64,000 nt of DNA from Meghimatium bilineatum (lineage: Eukaryota > Mollusca > Gastropoda > Stylommatophora > Philomycidae). A program made the translations under genes and the position numbers. How positions within the stretch are numbered: the stretch's first letter is position 1; every line of letters starts with the position of its first letter. The stretch covers positions 24,233,965-24,297,964 of the forward strand of contig CM067309.1 in assembly GCA_034231615.1 (NCBI GenBank). The letters run 5' to 3'. Below, one piece after another: positions 11,690-24,285 of this stretch. The notes below the pieces were generated by a model. It was not told the origin of the DNA. It did not search any database and saw nothing but the letters and a program-made list of their open reading frames with translations.

Positions 11690-12015
11690 GGGATTTTTTA
11701 GATGAATGTTTATTCCACGAGCGTATGAAGTTATTAGCTTCACGTATACTCCCTGGACGTAGGGAGTTTTTAGATTCATGTTTAATCCCTGGACGTAGGA
11801 AGTTTTTGATGTTTAATCCCTGAACGTAGGGAGTTTTTAGATTCATGTTTAATCCCTGGACGTAGGACGTTTTTAGATTCATGTTTAATCCCTGAACGTA
11901 GGGAGTTTTTAGATTCGTGTTTAATCCCTGAACGTATGAAGTTTTTAGATTCATGGTTAATCCCTCAACGTAGGGAGTTTTTAGATTCATGTTTAATCCC
12001 TGAACGTAGACATTC
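11690..12015 (+). repeat. 36-bp minisatellite, eight to nine units
   Basis: Units read tttttagattcatgtttaat followed by ccctgaacgtagggag. A minus-strand open frame here is simply the 12-residue translation of the unit. Confidence 0.93.
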
Positions 12016-12670
12016 TGGTACCACATTATCACAGGATCATTAAATCCTGCTAGGAGCGCAGTACATACTTTTTGGGCAAATTAATTCCTCATTCTTCTGT
12101 GAGATTTGTTGACCCATCTGCATTGGTAATACATCTATCATTCCATGTCACCTCGGAGTCTACCACAATAGAACAAAGGTTCAAAGCCCGCTTTCTTGCA
12201 TGGGCACATCATTTGAAATAAAAGAAATAAAAACAATTCCAGTCTCTACATTAAGTGACAATGAAGTTTTTTTCCCCACAAGTTGACATGTTATCAGCAT
12301 ATCCCCAAACTTATGTTAGCATACAACACGCCTGGCAAGAAGCACACTCTATTATTTGCACCCTGAACTAGAAGACATGGTCATGGTCACCATACCGGCT
12401 AAATCCCAAAAGTTATTTTCCAATAATATTATGAGTGTTAGTCAATTCTGAGACCAACCCAAATTGACCAGCGGCAAGAGCATACAGCATGACATTAGAA
12501 ACAGCAAGATGTGGAGAAAGACCAAAGACTTTCTTCTTTTTCGTTCACTTTTTAGGGCCCGGCACCGTCCCTGCCTGAACGTCCGCCACAGGGCAGGCCC
12601 CAATTACTATTTATATATACAGACATGTTTCCATTGTGTTTTGTGCGTGGCATCCTGATTATATGTGTGC

Positions 12671-12782
<112 letters not shown>

Positions 12783-12838
12783 CAATTCTGAAGCAGTGCC
12801 TTATCCAAAATAATCATCCTAAATCGAGAATTGACCCA

Positions 12839-12938
12839 NNNNNNNNNNNNNNNNNNNNNNNNNNNNNNNNNNNNNNNNNNNNNNNNNNNNNNNNNNNNNN
12901 NNNNNNNNNNNNNNNNNNNNNNNNNNNNNNNNNNNNNN
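12839..12938. other. Assembly gap (100 N)
   Basis: Exactly 100 N, the customary placeholder for a scaffold gap of unknown size. Distances across it are not reliable. Confidence 0.99.
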
Positions 12939-13039
12939 CATTTGAAGTTTTCCATGAAAAAAAATATGATTTACTGAATAGTTTAAGTATATTAGGTTCA
13001 CGTTTGAATACCATGTCATAATAGTTCCCCACCAAATAG

Positions 13040-13665
13040 TAAAATAGTATTAAATGAGAAAAAGCAGGTGAATAGTTTCAAATATTTAGAAACATTAATA
13101 ACTTCAGATGGTAAATGCAAGACCGGAATTATAAGCAGAATAGACAAACAAATAGCAGCTTCCCTAAATTGAAAAAATATCCTATGCACAAGTCCATATT
13201 GACGGATACTAGAAAACGTGTCCTCAAGTGCTACATTGAACCAGTGCTACTCTATGGAAGTGAGACAATAAATACGACATCACAAAAAATCAATGGAGGC
13301 AGTGGAAATGTGGTTTAATTTAAAGAATTTTACGCATTCCTTGGACAGCAAAGATTACTAATGAAGAATGTCTTAAAAGGATAGATGTGAAAAGATGCAT
13401 TATTGATAATATAAGAAAAAGACAACATTTATTGGGCACATAATGATAAGAGAAGGCATTGAGAATATAGTGACAACAGGAAAGATATGAGCGAAAAGAT
13501 CAAGGGGAAGACACAGAGAAAAGATATTGGACAGTTTGACTATATGGCTTCGATTGACGACACCAATAGAGATGATGCCATATATGAGAGATCGATGTAC
13601 ATGGAGAAATATGATCGCCAACGGCATTCGGCACGCCACTTGATGATGATGATGATGCATAATAT
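13040..13665 (+). mobile_element. LINE reverse transcriptase 3' end with GATGAT tail
   Basis: Broken frames give VNSFKYLET, ITSDGKCKTG, then RGRHREKILDSLTIW and a GIRHAT-like end, followed by a tgatgatgatgatg tail. It has several stops and frameshifts. The same family is seen antisense at 63685-64000. Confidence 0.75.
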
Positions 13666-14164
13666 GTAAATTAGAAAATGGAAAAGTTGTATATTAATGT
13701 TTCAATGAATACGCTACCCTTTTTTATAATGTAATTTTTTTTAGGGAAAGAAGAACATTTTTACAAAAAACAAATTGCAGAAATAAACTAAAGTGGTATC
13801 CATGTTGAATATTTCATTTTAGACCTAAAATTGAATGTGTATTGTAATTTGTATGTTTTGTGTTTGCACACCATAACCCCTTAGTTTTAATGATAGTCCG
13901 TCGTGTCTAAGTGGAACGTTCTAAAAACCTGTGTATTATGTAAGTACTATTGTTGTTACCTTTCACGCAGTTATACCTTATATTGATAGTACTACGAACT
14001 CATAGTCAAGGACATAACTCTAATGAATTTTAAAAGTGGATGCAGCAAATGTTCATCATCATCCTGTGACGGACGAAAAAGCATACACAACTGAAAGTTT
14101 ACTGTGAAATATTGAGGAGTATTATAGTGACACATTCAAAACTGTCGAATATCATTTACTGAAA

Positions 14165-14582
14165 GGAAATAGCATCTAATGAGAGGAAATATCTATTGAG
14201 AATAAGTAGCATCTAATGAGAGGAAATATCTACTGAGTATAAATAGCATCTAATGAGAGGAAATATCTATTGAGTATAAGTAGCATCTAATGAGAGGAAA
14301 TATCTATTGAGAATAAGTAGCATCTAATGAGAGGAAATATCTATTGAGTATAAATAACATATAATTAGAGGAAATATCTATTGAGAATAAGTAGCATCTA
14401 ATGAGAGGAAATATCTACTGAGTATAAATAACATATAATGAGAGGAAATATCTATTGAGTATAAATAGCATCTAATGAGAGGAAATATCTATTGAGAATA
14501 AGTAGCATCTAATGAGAGGAAATATCTACTGAGTATAAATAACATATAATGAGAGGAAATATCTATTGAGTATAAATAGCAT
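14165..14582 (+). repeat. 37-bp minisatellite, left block
   Basis: About eleven units of agcatctaatgagaggaaat followed by atctattgagtataaat, with regular gaataagt/tataaat alternation. The same array resumes at 15180. Confidence 0.94.
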
Positions 14583-15180
14583 CTGGTTGATTGCTGATCC
14601 AGCGGTCCATGGGCTCATGCCCTTTGGCCTAATGCCATTAGATGGCATTATATTGCTGGGAAGTCTGTGGATTTTCGGCCCACCCCGGGACAGAGCCACA
14701 TAATAACTATCACACCTCCAGGAAGGTAGGTTTAAACCTATGCACTGCTCCTAGCCACTGTAGCCAAGATAGGGTTCACTGTGCTCATTCCCCGTCACCA
14801 ATTGACTACTAGTTATGACGAACTTCTCTATTGCTCCAGGCATGCAACCAAATGTTCAAGTCAAAAGGATTGTCACGTCCTGAGTCACTGTGCCTCTATG
14901 ATGGGCCTCAGCCATAGGAAAAGCAGTGATGTCAGTTTCCTCCTCCTCAGTGCTGCACAATACATCTCTGGCTCCCTCCCAACCACAGAGGGTGCATACA
15001 TATATATTCTGGCAAACATGTAAAACATTTCAACAACAAAACAAAATCATAATTGTATAGATGACATGCCATGAAGCTTCTATAAGAAGATAACCTCAAT
15101 ATAACGGCATGTCATCCACTAAGGTATTCTTTATGTCTAGTGGGCCATTGGTGAGACCCACAGACGCAACCACATGCGTA
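14583..15180. mobile_element. Unclassified ~600-bp insert splitting the minisatellite
   Basis: The insert interrupts the 37-bp array, and tatagcatct lies at both junctions. It begins ggttgattgctgatccagcg, a block that recurs in diverged form near 343-395 and 45676-45725, so it is an interspersed element. I could not assign a class. The open frame 14781-15023 shows no domain I recognise. Confidence 0.6.
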
Positions 15181-15312
15181 TAGCATCTAATGAGAGGAAA
15201 TATCTACTGAGAATAAGTAGCATCTAATGAGAGGAAATATCTACTGAGTATAAATAGCATCTAATGAGAGGAAATATCTACTGAGTATAAATAGCATCTA
15301 ATGAGAGGAAAT
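15180..15312 (+). repeat. 37-bp minisatellite, right block
   Basis: Three to four further units of the array at 14165-14582. Confidence 0.92.
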
Positions 15313-15624
15313 GATCCTTTTTAAGATAACCTGCCCCTCACCAAATAGCACATAACCTACGACCCTGTTATAACCAGTCATTGTTGTCGCTGTACCCAAA
15401 TTGTTTAAGATTGAAAAGAACGAGATAATTTAACAGCATTGGTGCTCACGCTTATAACGAATGATGTATGCGACCAGAGAAGATATCCGCACAACAGTAG
15501 AGTTTAAACAAGACGCATAACACACGACTTCTGTCTGATGGTATAAACACCACACAGCGAACTCAAGAAACAACTTCAAACGGTAGAGTTCATCCACAAA
15601 ATGTATCTAAATGTTCATCATGGA

Positions 15625-16367
15625 GCAGCAACTTCTTCTTCTACTGCCTTCATCATCTGCAGTCATGTTATATTGTCAGGCCTGTGGTCAGGACAAAGTC
15701 CAGTCTTCTCCAGATCAGAGCGGCTGTCCCATAACTTTCGACACAAATATCTATCCTCTGGCCAGATCCGCTGTCTCTGGTCTCTCCTGTTGGGCAGTCT
15801 CTGGTCTCTGTATGTTGGGCAGTCTCTGGTCTCTGTATGTTGGGCAGTCTCTGCCTCTGTATGTTGGACAGTCTCTGCCTCTGTATGTTGGGCAGTCATT
15901 AAGTATGTGTTCAAGAGTTTGGAATCCGGATCCACATAGACGTCAATCAGCGAACTTCTTCTTCTTCTTTCGTTCGCTAATAATGTATATATCTGCAGTG
16001 TTGTTTCTTGTATAAATTGGACAGTGTTTTCCATTTCTTGTTTTGTACCATAAAGTTTAACATTCATTGGTGTATCAGAAGGCCAGTATGTGCATCTTAA
16101 TGTGTCATAGTTTGCACATTCTTGAAGGATATGTTCTGAAGTCTGGTTGACTTGTCCACAATTACACTTTGCTGTTTTGCCAATTTTAAATTTTATATAC
16201 ATATGGCTGTTTAGTCTATTGTGACCAGTTCTCAGTCGAAATATGATGACCTGTTCTTGTCTGCTAAGTAGGTGGTAGTCATCCCGTGGAGGTAAGTTAG
16301 GCTTTCGTTGTGCCTTTATCATGGATTTCTTTTGGTGATAGCTGATTGGTACATCCGGTTGCTGCAT
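15625..16367 (-). mobile_element. Two tandem I/Jockey-like LINE 3' ends
   Basis: Read on the minus strand, 16367-15955 encodes LLSRQEQVIIFRLRTGHNRL, KTAKCNCGQVNQTSEHILQE and a stop, then a GAAGAAG tail at 15955-15975. A second, shorter 3' end of the same family follows at 15930-15630 (RIWPEDRYLCRKLWDS, SDLEKT) with its own GAAGAAG tail near 15635. The Cys-x-Cys and His motifs are those of the C-terminal zinc-knuckle-like part of these LINE proteins. Between the two, a 25-bp-scale duplication encodes repeated AQHTEAET-like residues. Confidence 0.75.
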
Positions 16368-16539
16368 GTTAGCACCTTCCGTAATCAGCGAACTAAAAGC
16401 ATAAGAACTTCAGACAATAATACAACGGTGGAGTTCATCCACAATACTTAGCTGACTATGACAAGCATGAAGCAGCGAACTAAAAACAGAAGAGAAATGT
16501 AATAATAATTGTATGAGAATAATAAAACTGATATATCAA

Positions 16540-17500
16540 GTGACATCAATCAATCAATAAACCCATAACCCTTCAGGGTCGTAGGGGTACCACATTGGAT
16601 GCTTCAGCACACATAGTCCTCCAGCGAATTCTATCCTAAGCGATGTGGATGAGTGTGGAAATATCTTGCCCTGTCCATTCCTGATGTTGTCTGTCCATGT
16701 CTTTATTTGCCCTCCTCTGCTTCTTCCACCCTCGACAGTTCCCTGTAGTATAGTTTTTGACAAGGAATCGTGCCTGCATACATGTCCGAACCATGCTAGT
16801 TTTCGTCGTTTCACTATTGAAAGCAATGCCTGCTGAACACATGCACACATCTCTACTTTATTTCTTACATACACATTGGTCCTATGTTCCCTATAGGAAA
16901 TTCGTAGAATTCTTCTGTAGCATTTGTACTCGAAAGTCTGTAATCTTCTCTCCATGTCCGCAGTGAGTGTCCAACTCTCACAACCATACAACACAACAGA
17001 AAGCACCAGCGACTTATACAGTTTGATTTTCACTCCAACACTGATGTTGCTTTTCCAAATCACAGTTAGCCTTGACAAGGACGCTAAAGCCATCTCCAGC
17101 CTTATTTTTAGTTCTGCTTTGCATTTACCATCGCTGCATATACTGGATCCGAGGTATTTGAAAGTATTCACCTCCTCAAGCGTATGTCCATTCATCGTGA
17201 TATTAGTCTGGTTTTCTGTGTCTCTGCTGTTTACCAAGATTTTGCTCTTATCTGTATTGATTTCCATTCCGTACTTGCTGGTAACTTTTTCCAACTTTGA
17301 TGTTAATTCTTGCAATGATGTTTCTGACCCAGCTATAAGATCAATATCATCAGCGAAACGCAAGTTGCAAATAGGGCGACCTCCGATCGATATAGACGTG
17401 TTGTAATCATGTAATGTCTCTTGTATGATGTGCTCTAAGTATATGTTAAAAAGTATTGGGGACATTATGCATCCCTGTCGACTCCCACATTTGTTTTGAA
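16540..17500 (-). mobile_element. LINE reverse transcriptase, 3' half
   Basis: The minus-strand frame of about 320 residues includes CIMSPILFNIYLEHIIQETL, the catalytic-box NLRFADDIDL, SKYGMEINTDKSK, VNTFKYLGSSI and YGCESWTL, then LAWFGHVCRHDSLSKTILQG. This is the palm, thumb and C-terminal region of an APE-type non-LTR element. A frameshift near TWTDNIRNG breaks the end. The 3' terminus is an (ATTG)n tail. It is nearly identical to 31690-32610 on the plus strand. Confidence 0.88.
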
Positions 17501-17539
17501 GAACTCTCCAATTGTATTGTTTCACAAGACAGCACTATT

Positions 17540-17760
17540 TACATTTTTGTACAGAATTGACATATTCTTTCCAGAATGTTGCCTTCCTCGTGAATACTCT
17601 GAACGCCTCTCTGTCCCGGGCAAGCAGGTCTACATTGACCAGAGACATGTGCATATATTCCTGGATATAGTTGTTCAACGTCTTCCTGGTCTTCATCTTC
17701 TTCTCTCGCACGGCACTCTGTCCTCCATAATGAGTCTTTCTTTACCATCGAAAGGCTGAT
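17540..17760 (-). mobile_element. LINE C-terminal fragment
   Basis: Antisense sequence of the type acatattctttccagaatgt, the complement of a FWKEY-like LINE C-terminus. It is related to 1770-1951 and 23187-23860. Confidence 0.6.
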
Positions 17761-17946
17761 TCTTTATTGAATTTCTTGGCACTTTACTTCCGTAGGTGTA
17801 AAACGGTTAGATTTATATATTATACAAATTGGTATTGCCCGTTCATTTCTGACGATTGTAATATTTGACATGTTGATATAAACAAATTCGTTCATTGGAC
17901 TTGTTAGTCATTTAAAAACGCAATATTAAATGTATTATCTTTAATT

Positions 17947-17948
17947 AT

Positions 17949-17995
<47 letters not shown>

Positions 17996-17997
17996 TT
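17947..17997. repeat. (ATT)n microsatellite
   Basis: About 17 ATT units. It could be the tail of a LINE copy, but no LINE body is recognisable directly beside it. Confidence 0.95.
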
Positions 17998-18375
17998 GGT
18001 TGAGTTTTGGTCATCGTCACTTGCGACAGAGGAACATCATAAAGAATTTCACACAGAAATAATGTAGAACATACAAACTCAGGGGCGTAGATATGATCTT
18101 CTTAAAGATGAATGATTATTTAACTAAACATAAAGGTATTTCATGTTCTTGTAAGTAAAAAGGTTTTGTTTATGGAATATATGGTGCCCTTTTTATGTAA
18201 AATCGTGGGGTGGGGGGGGCGGTTGGACGCCTTTTGGGCAAGTTTATAGTACTAACAGGCATGTTATATTTTTTACAATTTGCTATTTTAAAAAAATGGG
18301 GTGAACCTTGTCTACGGAACTGTAACATTGTAAATTGACGAAGGTAGGAACCATGGCAGCACCCTGCCGTCGAGG

Positions 18376-18525
18376 ATGAAAAATAACTCTTCACATACTA
18401 AGCTGCAGGAACTAATAGGTAGTGTGTCCAATAAATCTTCACATACTAAGCTGCAGGAACTAATAGGTAGTGTGTCCAATAAATCTTCACATACTAAGCT
18501 GCAGGAACTAATAGGTAGTGTGTCA
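18376..18525 (+). repeat. 48-bp tandem repeat, three units
   Basis: Three near-identical units containing cttcacatactaagctgcag and gaactaataggtagtgtgtc. It is open in one frame (unit of 16 residues) but with no other coding sign. Confidence 0.93.
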
Positions 18526-18989
18526 AATCCCCTTCCTTGCTGTATTTATCTTGCCCTAACTTTTCCGTCATGTACGCATTTACCGTTTTTAAAGATTGCA
18601 GGGGTTGTCGTGTCAGGCTGGCAATCACTTCCCGTATTTCCTTTTTCCCTGAACGTGGTTTCGAGACTACCACTGCAATCCGGTGATAGTAAACAAGCTC
18701 ACAATCAACTTGGCCACCACGCTCATCATAGAATATTTTAAGTATAGTGAAAGTAGGACTAGGGCACACAGACTAAAATGATAACAAATATGAATAATTG
18801 TGTACTAGATGAAAGCCAATGTACTATGACTTAGCAAATGATAGATCACGACAGATTGCGTTGATAGCCATGGTAGATTAGCGATTATAGATAATAGTTA
18901 GTACATTTGCCAGGTGAAACGGCAGTACCTAGAGGATGGTGAATGTGGCTAATGCACCCACTATGTATATTTTGTACATGAGAGAATGT

Positions 18990-20430
18990 AGTCACACATT
19001 TTTAAAGTACTTACGTAGAACAAGGAATGTTAGATCACTAAACAAGTCAGGGAAGCTATACAACTTAATATTAGAGGCAGAAGCATTAAATGTAGATATT
19101 CAAGATGTAGCAGAGACGAGATGGAAAGATGCTGGGTACACAAGATAGGAACATTTTAGTTTTTTACATTTAGGGGGAGATTACCCTGAACTGGGGGAGG
19201 AGGGGGTGAGGTTAGAAATACTGATCAAGAAAGAGATTTAAAAAATACATCAATGGGTACTGGACATATAACGACAGAATGATGATGCTAAAGATCAAAG
19301 CAAAACCTTTTGATCTAGCCATTATACATACATACGCACCAACTACAGACTACACTGAAGAAGGAATCGAACCTACACCAACTACTCAAGCCAGTAAAAT
19401 CAACAGACATTTTAATAGTCATGGGAGACATGAATCCAAAAATAGGGAAAGGAAGACTCAAGTAGGGCAATTTGGACTAGGGACAAGAAATGACAAAGGA
19501 GAAAGACTTATACACTTCTGTGGGGAACACTACATAACCATATGTAATACATTCTTTGGGCATAAAAATTAGACGACCATATACATAGAAAAGTCCCCAG
19601 GAGCTGATGGAGTGTCCAATGAAATGATTAAACATCTGGGAACTGCATCAAGAGTAAAGCCACTGTAGATCTTCAATACAAGCTGGACCAAAGGTAATGT
19701 TCAACAGGCATGGAGGGAAGCAATAATGATACCACTCCGCAAATCAGGAAAAGATGGCAGCACAGTCTCCATTTACAGGCCCATCAACCTCACAAGCTGT
19801 TTATGCAAAACAATGGAACGTATTATCAATCTTAGGAACAAGTGGTACCTTGAAAGTGAAAACATTCTGGTATCGCAGCAAGCAAGGATTTAGACAGTGC
19901 TACTCTACCGAAGATCAGGCAACCTACCTCTCTCAAGAGATTGAGGACGCCTTCTAGGATAAGAAACTGGTACTAGTAGCATGGATAGACCTCAGGAAAA
20001 CATTTGACAAGGTTTGGAAAAAGGACTCTTAAAGAAATTGCGAAAAAACAGGATTAGCTCAAGAATGCACACATGGGTAAAAGTATACCTGCATAATAGA
20101 AAAGCCATGATACATTTGGATGGTCAATAGAGCAAGAAAGTCCTACAGCGTCATGGAGTCCCCCAGGGAGGAGTCCTGTCACCCACACTTTTCTTGGTTT
20201 ACATCAATGACCTAATTGCTGAACTACCACACGGGATCAAAGTGGCAATGTATGCTGACGACCTGGTAATCTGGTGCACGGAAGAACATGCGACAGTGGC
20301 CACTAAACAAATACAAAGAGCTATCGATGCCCTAACCTTATGGACCACCGAAATAATAGAGGCGACAAATTCCACAATATACTCAACGCACACGAGTGCC
20401 ACATCTAGAAAACTCTTCTACCCTTGACGC
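18990..20430 (+). mobile_element. Chimeric LINE: APE endonuclease of one type joined to reverse transcriptase of another
   Basis: 18990-19590 encodes an endonuclease (RTRNVRSLNKSGKLYNLI, VDIQDVAETRW, LAIIHTYAPTTD, VMGDMNPKIG in shifted frames, ending RRPYT-stop-KSP), the pattern of RTE-like LINEs. From 19590 it reads KSPGADGVSNEMIKHLG, IYRPINLTSC, HGVPQGGVLSPTLF and AMYADDLVIW, a jockey-type reverse transcriptase. Several stops and frameshifts show that both halves are dead. See the finding on the junction. Confidence 0.78.
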
Positions 20431-21580
20431 TGAAAGGTAACAAAGAGTTTAGAATATATATATGGTGGAGTAGGAGATATGGACCGGTAGGAGAATTGGA
20501 TCTCCTCCCCCCCCCCCCCCTCCTTTTTGACATTTAAAAAACTAATGGTCCATATTAATTTGGACCATAAAAAAACACTAACATTATGAGATTATTTCAA
20601 GGAACAACGTCCGGTTTCTGTAAACCCGCGTGAATGTTCACAATTCGTGATCACAATTTTTACCAAGTAAAAAGTTGGGTCTTTTGGAAGTCACATTGAG
20701 AGGCTCAGTTTTCGTTTCTGTTTTGCTGATTATACCGTAAGTTATTTTATATGCAGAATTACTATTATCCTACAGAAATAATGTTTCTTATCCCAAAAAA
20801 GTATGAGATTTTAAGAATGTATTTGATGTTTCTCTATCTGAATACTTTCTATACTATAAATGGACTGTCATTGGACCATTTCTCCCCATACATGAACGGG
20901 TTTCAGTATTCCATTACATATTAATCACAATTTTTTTCAAATCTTAATTTTTTAAACAATTGAAGAAATATATTGAAACTATAGGAAACTTTCAATCTAA
21001 TCCTTTTTTATATGTTTTCTATTCCAGTAAAAAAGATGTACCGTGTTTATCAAAGGACAACAGATCAAGACAATGTACCAGAATCCATTATGAGAGCGGC
21101 AGTGACTGCCGTTGCAGATAGCTTGCCTGTTAGACAAACTTCCAGGGAATATGCAATAGCTCGTACAACACTGCTCAACAATATTAAAAAGTCAAAATTG
21201 TCGGTAATCGGACTCACCCCAAATTATCAACACAGTCAGATTTTTAATCATGAACAGGAAGAGAGTATGACCAGTTATCGTGATAAGTGTTTCAAAATGT
21301 TTCACTGACTAACTCCCAAAAATGTTCGTACTCTTGCCTTTAAAATGGCAACATTAAATCGTTTGAAATGTCCACAAGCATGGTTTGAAAACTCAATGAC
21401 AGGTAGAGAATGGCTTTGTCTCTTTCTGAAGAACATCAACAGTTGTCAATAAGACAAGCAGAAACAACATTGGCACGAGCAATTGCATTTTTAACAAACA
21501 CAATGTTGCAACAATTTTTAATTTACTGCAAGTCTCTTATATAACACTGGATGTCAGTGGGGCCCAAACCCTGTGTTTCT

Positions 21581-21853
21581 GGGGCCCGAAAGGGGAGCAA
21601 AGAATAGCAACACTGTTTACCTTCTACGCATTTCGTAAAAGGCGAATAAGGAGGTTATGGGATGGAGTTGGCTGTCCCATCCCATGTAGGGCCAGTCACC
21701 CAAAGCCATACTGAAGTCGGATGTGTCAGGCCGAAAGGTGCAGATATCTTCATTAGCAATGCTGTGAACTATGACACAACGCATTCCGTTCTACGGACTA
21801 TTTCCTGCTAATCTGCAGGAGTTTGAGAACGAACACAGACGAAGAAGAAGAAA
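21581..21853 (+). mobile_element. GAA-tailed SINE-like repeat (subfamily A)
   Basis: It starts ggggcccgaaaggggagcaa, continues through ttatgggatggagttggctg and ends aacgaacacagacgaagaag. It interrupts the transposase frame of the pogo-like element. GGGGCCC stands on both sides (21581 and 21855), either a target duplication or part of the repeat. Other copies are at 24025-24285, 27346-27602 and 56258-56515. Confidence 0.8.
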
Positions 21854-23186
21854 TGGGGCCCAGATATACAATTTTGAAGAAACTGGTGTGAAAACAGTAA
21901 AACACTTTCATAGATTCATTGCACTACCTTTGTACCAAACAGGTTGGGAAAATCACATCAAGAGAACGAGGTGAACTTGTCGTAATATGCTGCATTGTTT
22001 CTGCTACTGGAGACAGCTTGCCATCAGTGTATGTGTTTCCAAGAAAATGTTTTAAACACTTCATGTTAAATGGAGCGTCCGAATGCTCTATGTGACTTAC
22101 CCACACTTCAGGCTGGATGACATGTGTAAATTTTGTGAAAGTGGTTGAGCATATTATAAAATGTGTTGGACCTTCAGAGACATATCCCACCATTGTAATT
22201 ATGGATAATCACAAAAGTCATATTTCTATACCCGCTCTGGATTTGGCAAAGCAGAACAATTTCATGTCATTACTCTTCCGTTACATACAAGCAGGAAAAT
22301 GCATCCATTGGATCGGACTGTCTGTGGACCCATGAAAGCAGCATTTAGTCACTTAGTAGATTTATGGATTATAAGGAATGTTGGAAAAACTCTCTCCATC
22401 TATCATCTTGCAGAGCTTGGAGGTACCGCTTTTGTTAGGGTCTCTACCAAACAAAACATAATGTATGGGTTCAACGCAAATGGCATTTGGCTACTGGATC
22501 AAGTTATTTTCAATATTCAAGAGTTTCCACCTTCTGACATAGACAGGCCTCAGATTACAAAGCACCAGTAACTAATTAAATTGAGCCTAATTTAGACATG
22601 ACTGATAAAATTGTCTCAATCAGTGATACTTCAAACTCTCTGGCTTCATTTACAAGAACATATTCATTGACAACAACATATTCATTGACAACAACATATT
22701 CACTGTCTCCAAATGACGATGCCCCAGCAGTAGCTTTAACAGTTTTTTTCTCCTCATGAATTATTTAAAGGATATCCTAAGGCTGCCCTTGTAAGGAAAG
22801 TAATCGAGGAAGAAAACGTGGAAAAGCAATGCTAGCGACGTCGTCTCCAGCAATGATGGAAATGAAAATGGAATTGAAATGCAGATCGGAAAACACAAAG
22901 AATGTTACTATATCAAAAGCCAAGAAATCACTTTTTGTGCTTGAAGAAAATATCGGTGAATCTGATGAGGATACTGATAATATACCACATGATGATGATG
23001 ACACAAACTCTGACGTGTCTGACACTGGGCGGGATAGTGATGATGACAACAACAATATCAGAATGGACGATGTAGAAAGTACAGACATAAATTTTGGTCT
23101 GTATGTTGTGTGTGAGTTTGACACAGGAAAGAGAACAAAATATTTCATTGAGAAAGTCATGCAGCTTGAAGATGAAAATGTTTGTC

Positions 23187-23860
23187 ATGTGACGTATTCT
23201 TTCCAGAACCTTGTCTATCCAATTAACTCTCTGAACCCCTTCCTGTCTTGAGCGATGCGGCTTGCATTTTCCAACGATGTATTCATGTTATCTTTAATAT
23301 CGTCAGTTCATCGTATTCTTAATCTGCCCGTTCTCCTCTACCAAGTACTCTGCCCTCCATTATTTGTCATTCTAAATATTTGTGTCTCTTTATATGACCA
23401 AATATGTGTAGTTTTCTTTTTGTTATTGTGTTTAGTAACCAACACTCTGGAATATTCAATGTGTTTATAATATCTGAGTTTCTCTATTTTTCCATGTCCA
23501 TGTTTCACAATCGTATGTTGCAACAGGAACAATAACAGTTCGTAATATTAGCAATTTCATTTCTATTTTGTTGTTTTTCCAAATGTTTTCAACCGTATTA
23601 TTTTACAATATGCCATTGCCAATCTCTTCCTTATTTCTGCCATGCAGTCTCCTGCAATGTTGATGTTTGCTCCTAAGTATTCAAATTTATCCACACATTC
23701 TATCTCGGTATTGTCTATTCTGATTTGTGGTTGTTGTGTTGTTATATCTGTTGACATGATTTTTGTTTTTTACGTGTTTAAATACAAGTTTTGTGATTTG
23801 CTATATTTCTTTGTGTTCTTGATTAGTCCATTGATTTTCATGGACTATTACTTCTACTAA
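23187..23860 (-). mobile_element. LINE reverse transcriptase fragment inside the pogo-like element
   Basis: The minus strand encodes IECVDKFEYLGANINIAGDC and EIRKRLAMAYCKI, typical of the region after the reverse transcriptase palm, and ends in the complement of a CHVTYSFQN-like readthrough. The 3' end abuts the acidic tail of the transposase at about 23187. Confidence 0.7.
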
Positions 23861-23945
23861 TGGTTCATTTCTCCCCTTCATTAGTTCCATTTCTCCTCTT
23901 CATCAGTTCCATTTCTCCCCTTCATCAGTTCCATTTCTCCCTATA
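23858..23945 (+). repeat. 21-22-bp tandem repeat, four units
   Basis: Units of the ttcatttctccccttcatca type, next to the LINE fragment. Confidence 0.85.
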
Positions 23946-24024
23946 TGCAGTCCACTTCACCCCACTATGGTATCATTGTTTCAAATGTATATTTTATAAA
24001 ACGTTTCAATGGTTAACCTTTCTT

Positions 24025-24285
24025 TCTTCTGCATTCGTTCTCAAACTCCTGTCGATCAGCAGGATGTAGTCCGTAGAACGGAATGCGTTGTGTCATGGTT
24101 TACAACATTGCTATGATATCTGCGCCGTTCGGCCTGAGACATCCGACTTCAGCATTGCTTTGGGTCACTGACCCTATATGGGATGGGACAGCTAACTCCA
24201 TCCCATAACCTCCTTAGTCGCATCGTATGACATGCATGGAAGGTAAACAGTGTTGCTATTCTTTACTCCCCTTTCGGGCCCCAAC
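24025..24285 (-). mobile_element. GAA-tailed SINE-like repeat (subfamily A)
   Basis: An inverted copy of the repeat at 21581-21853. It begins with ttcttctgcattcgttctca and ends with ctttcgggcccc on the plus strand. Confidence 0.8.

Noticed and set aside
22829-23251. Independent acidic host protein of 140 residues
   Set aside because: It directly follows the transposase core in the pogo-like element and resembles the acidic C-terminal tails of such transposases. Its last residues are antisense LINE sequence.
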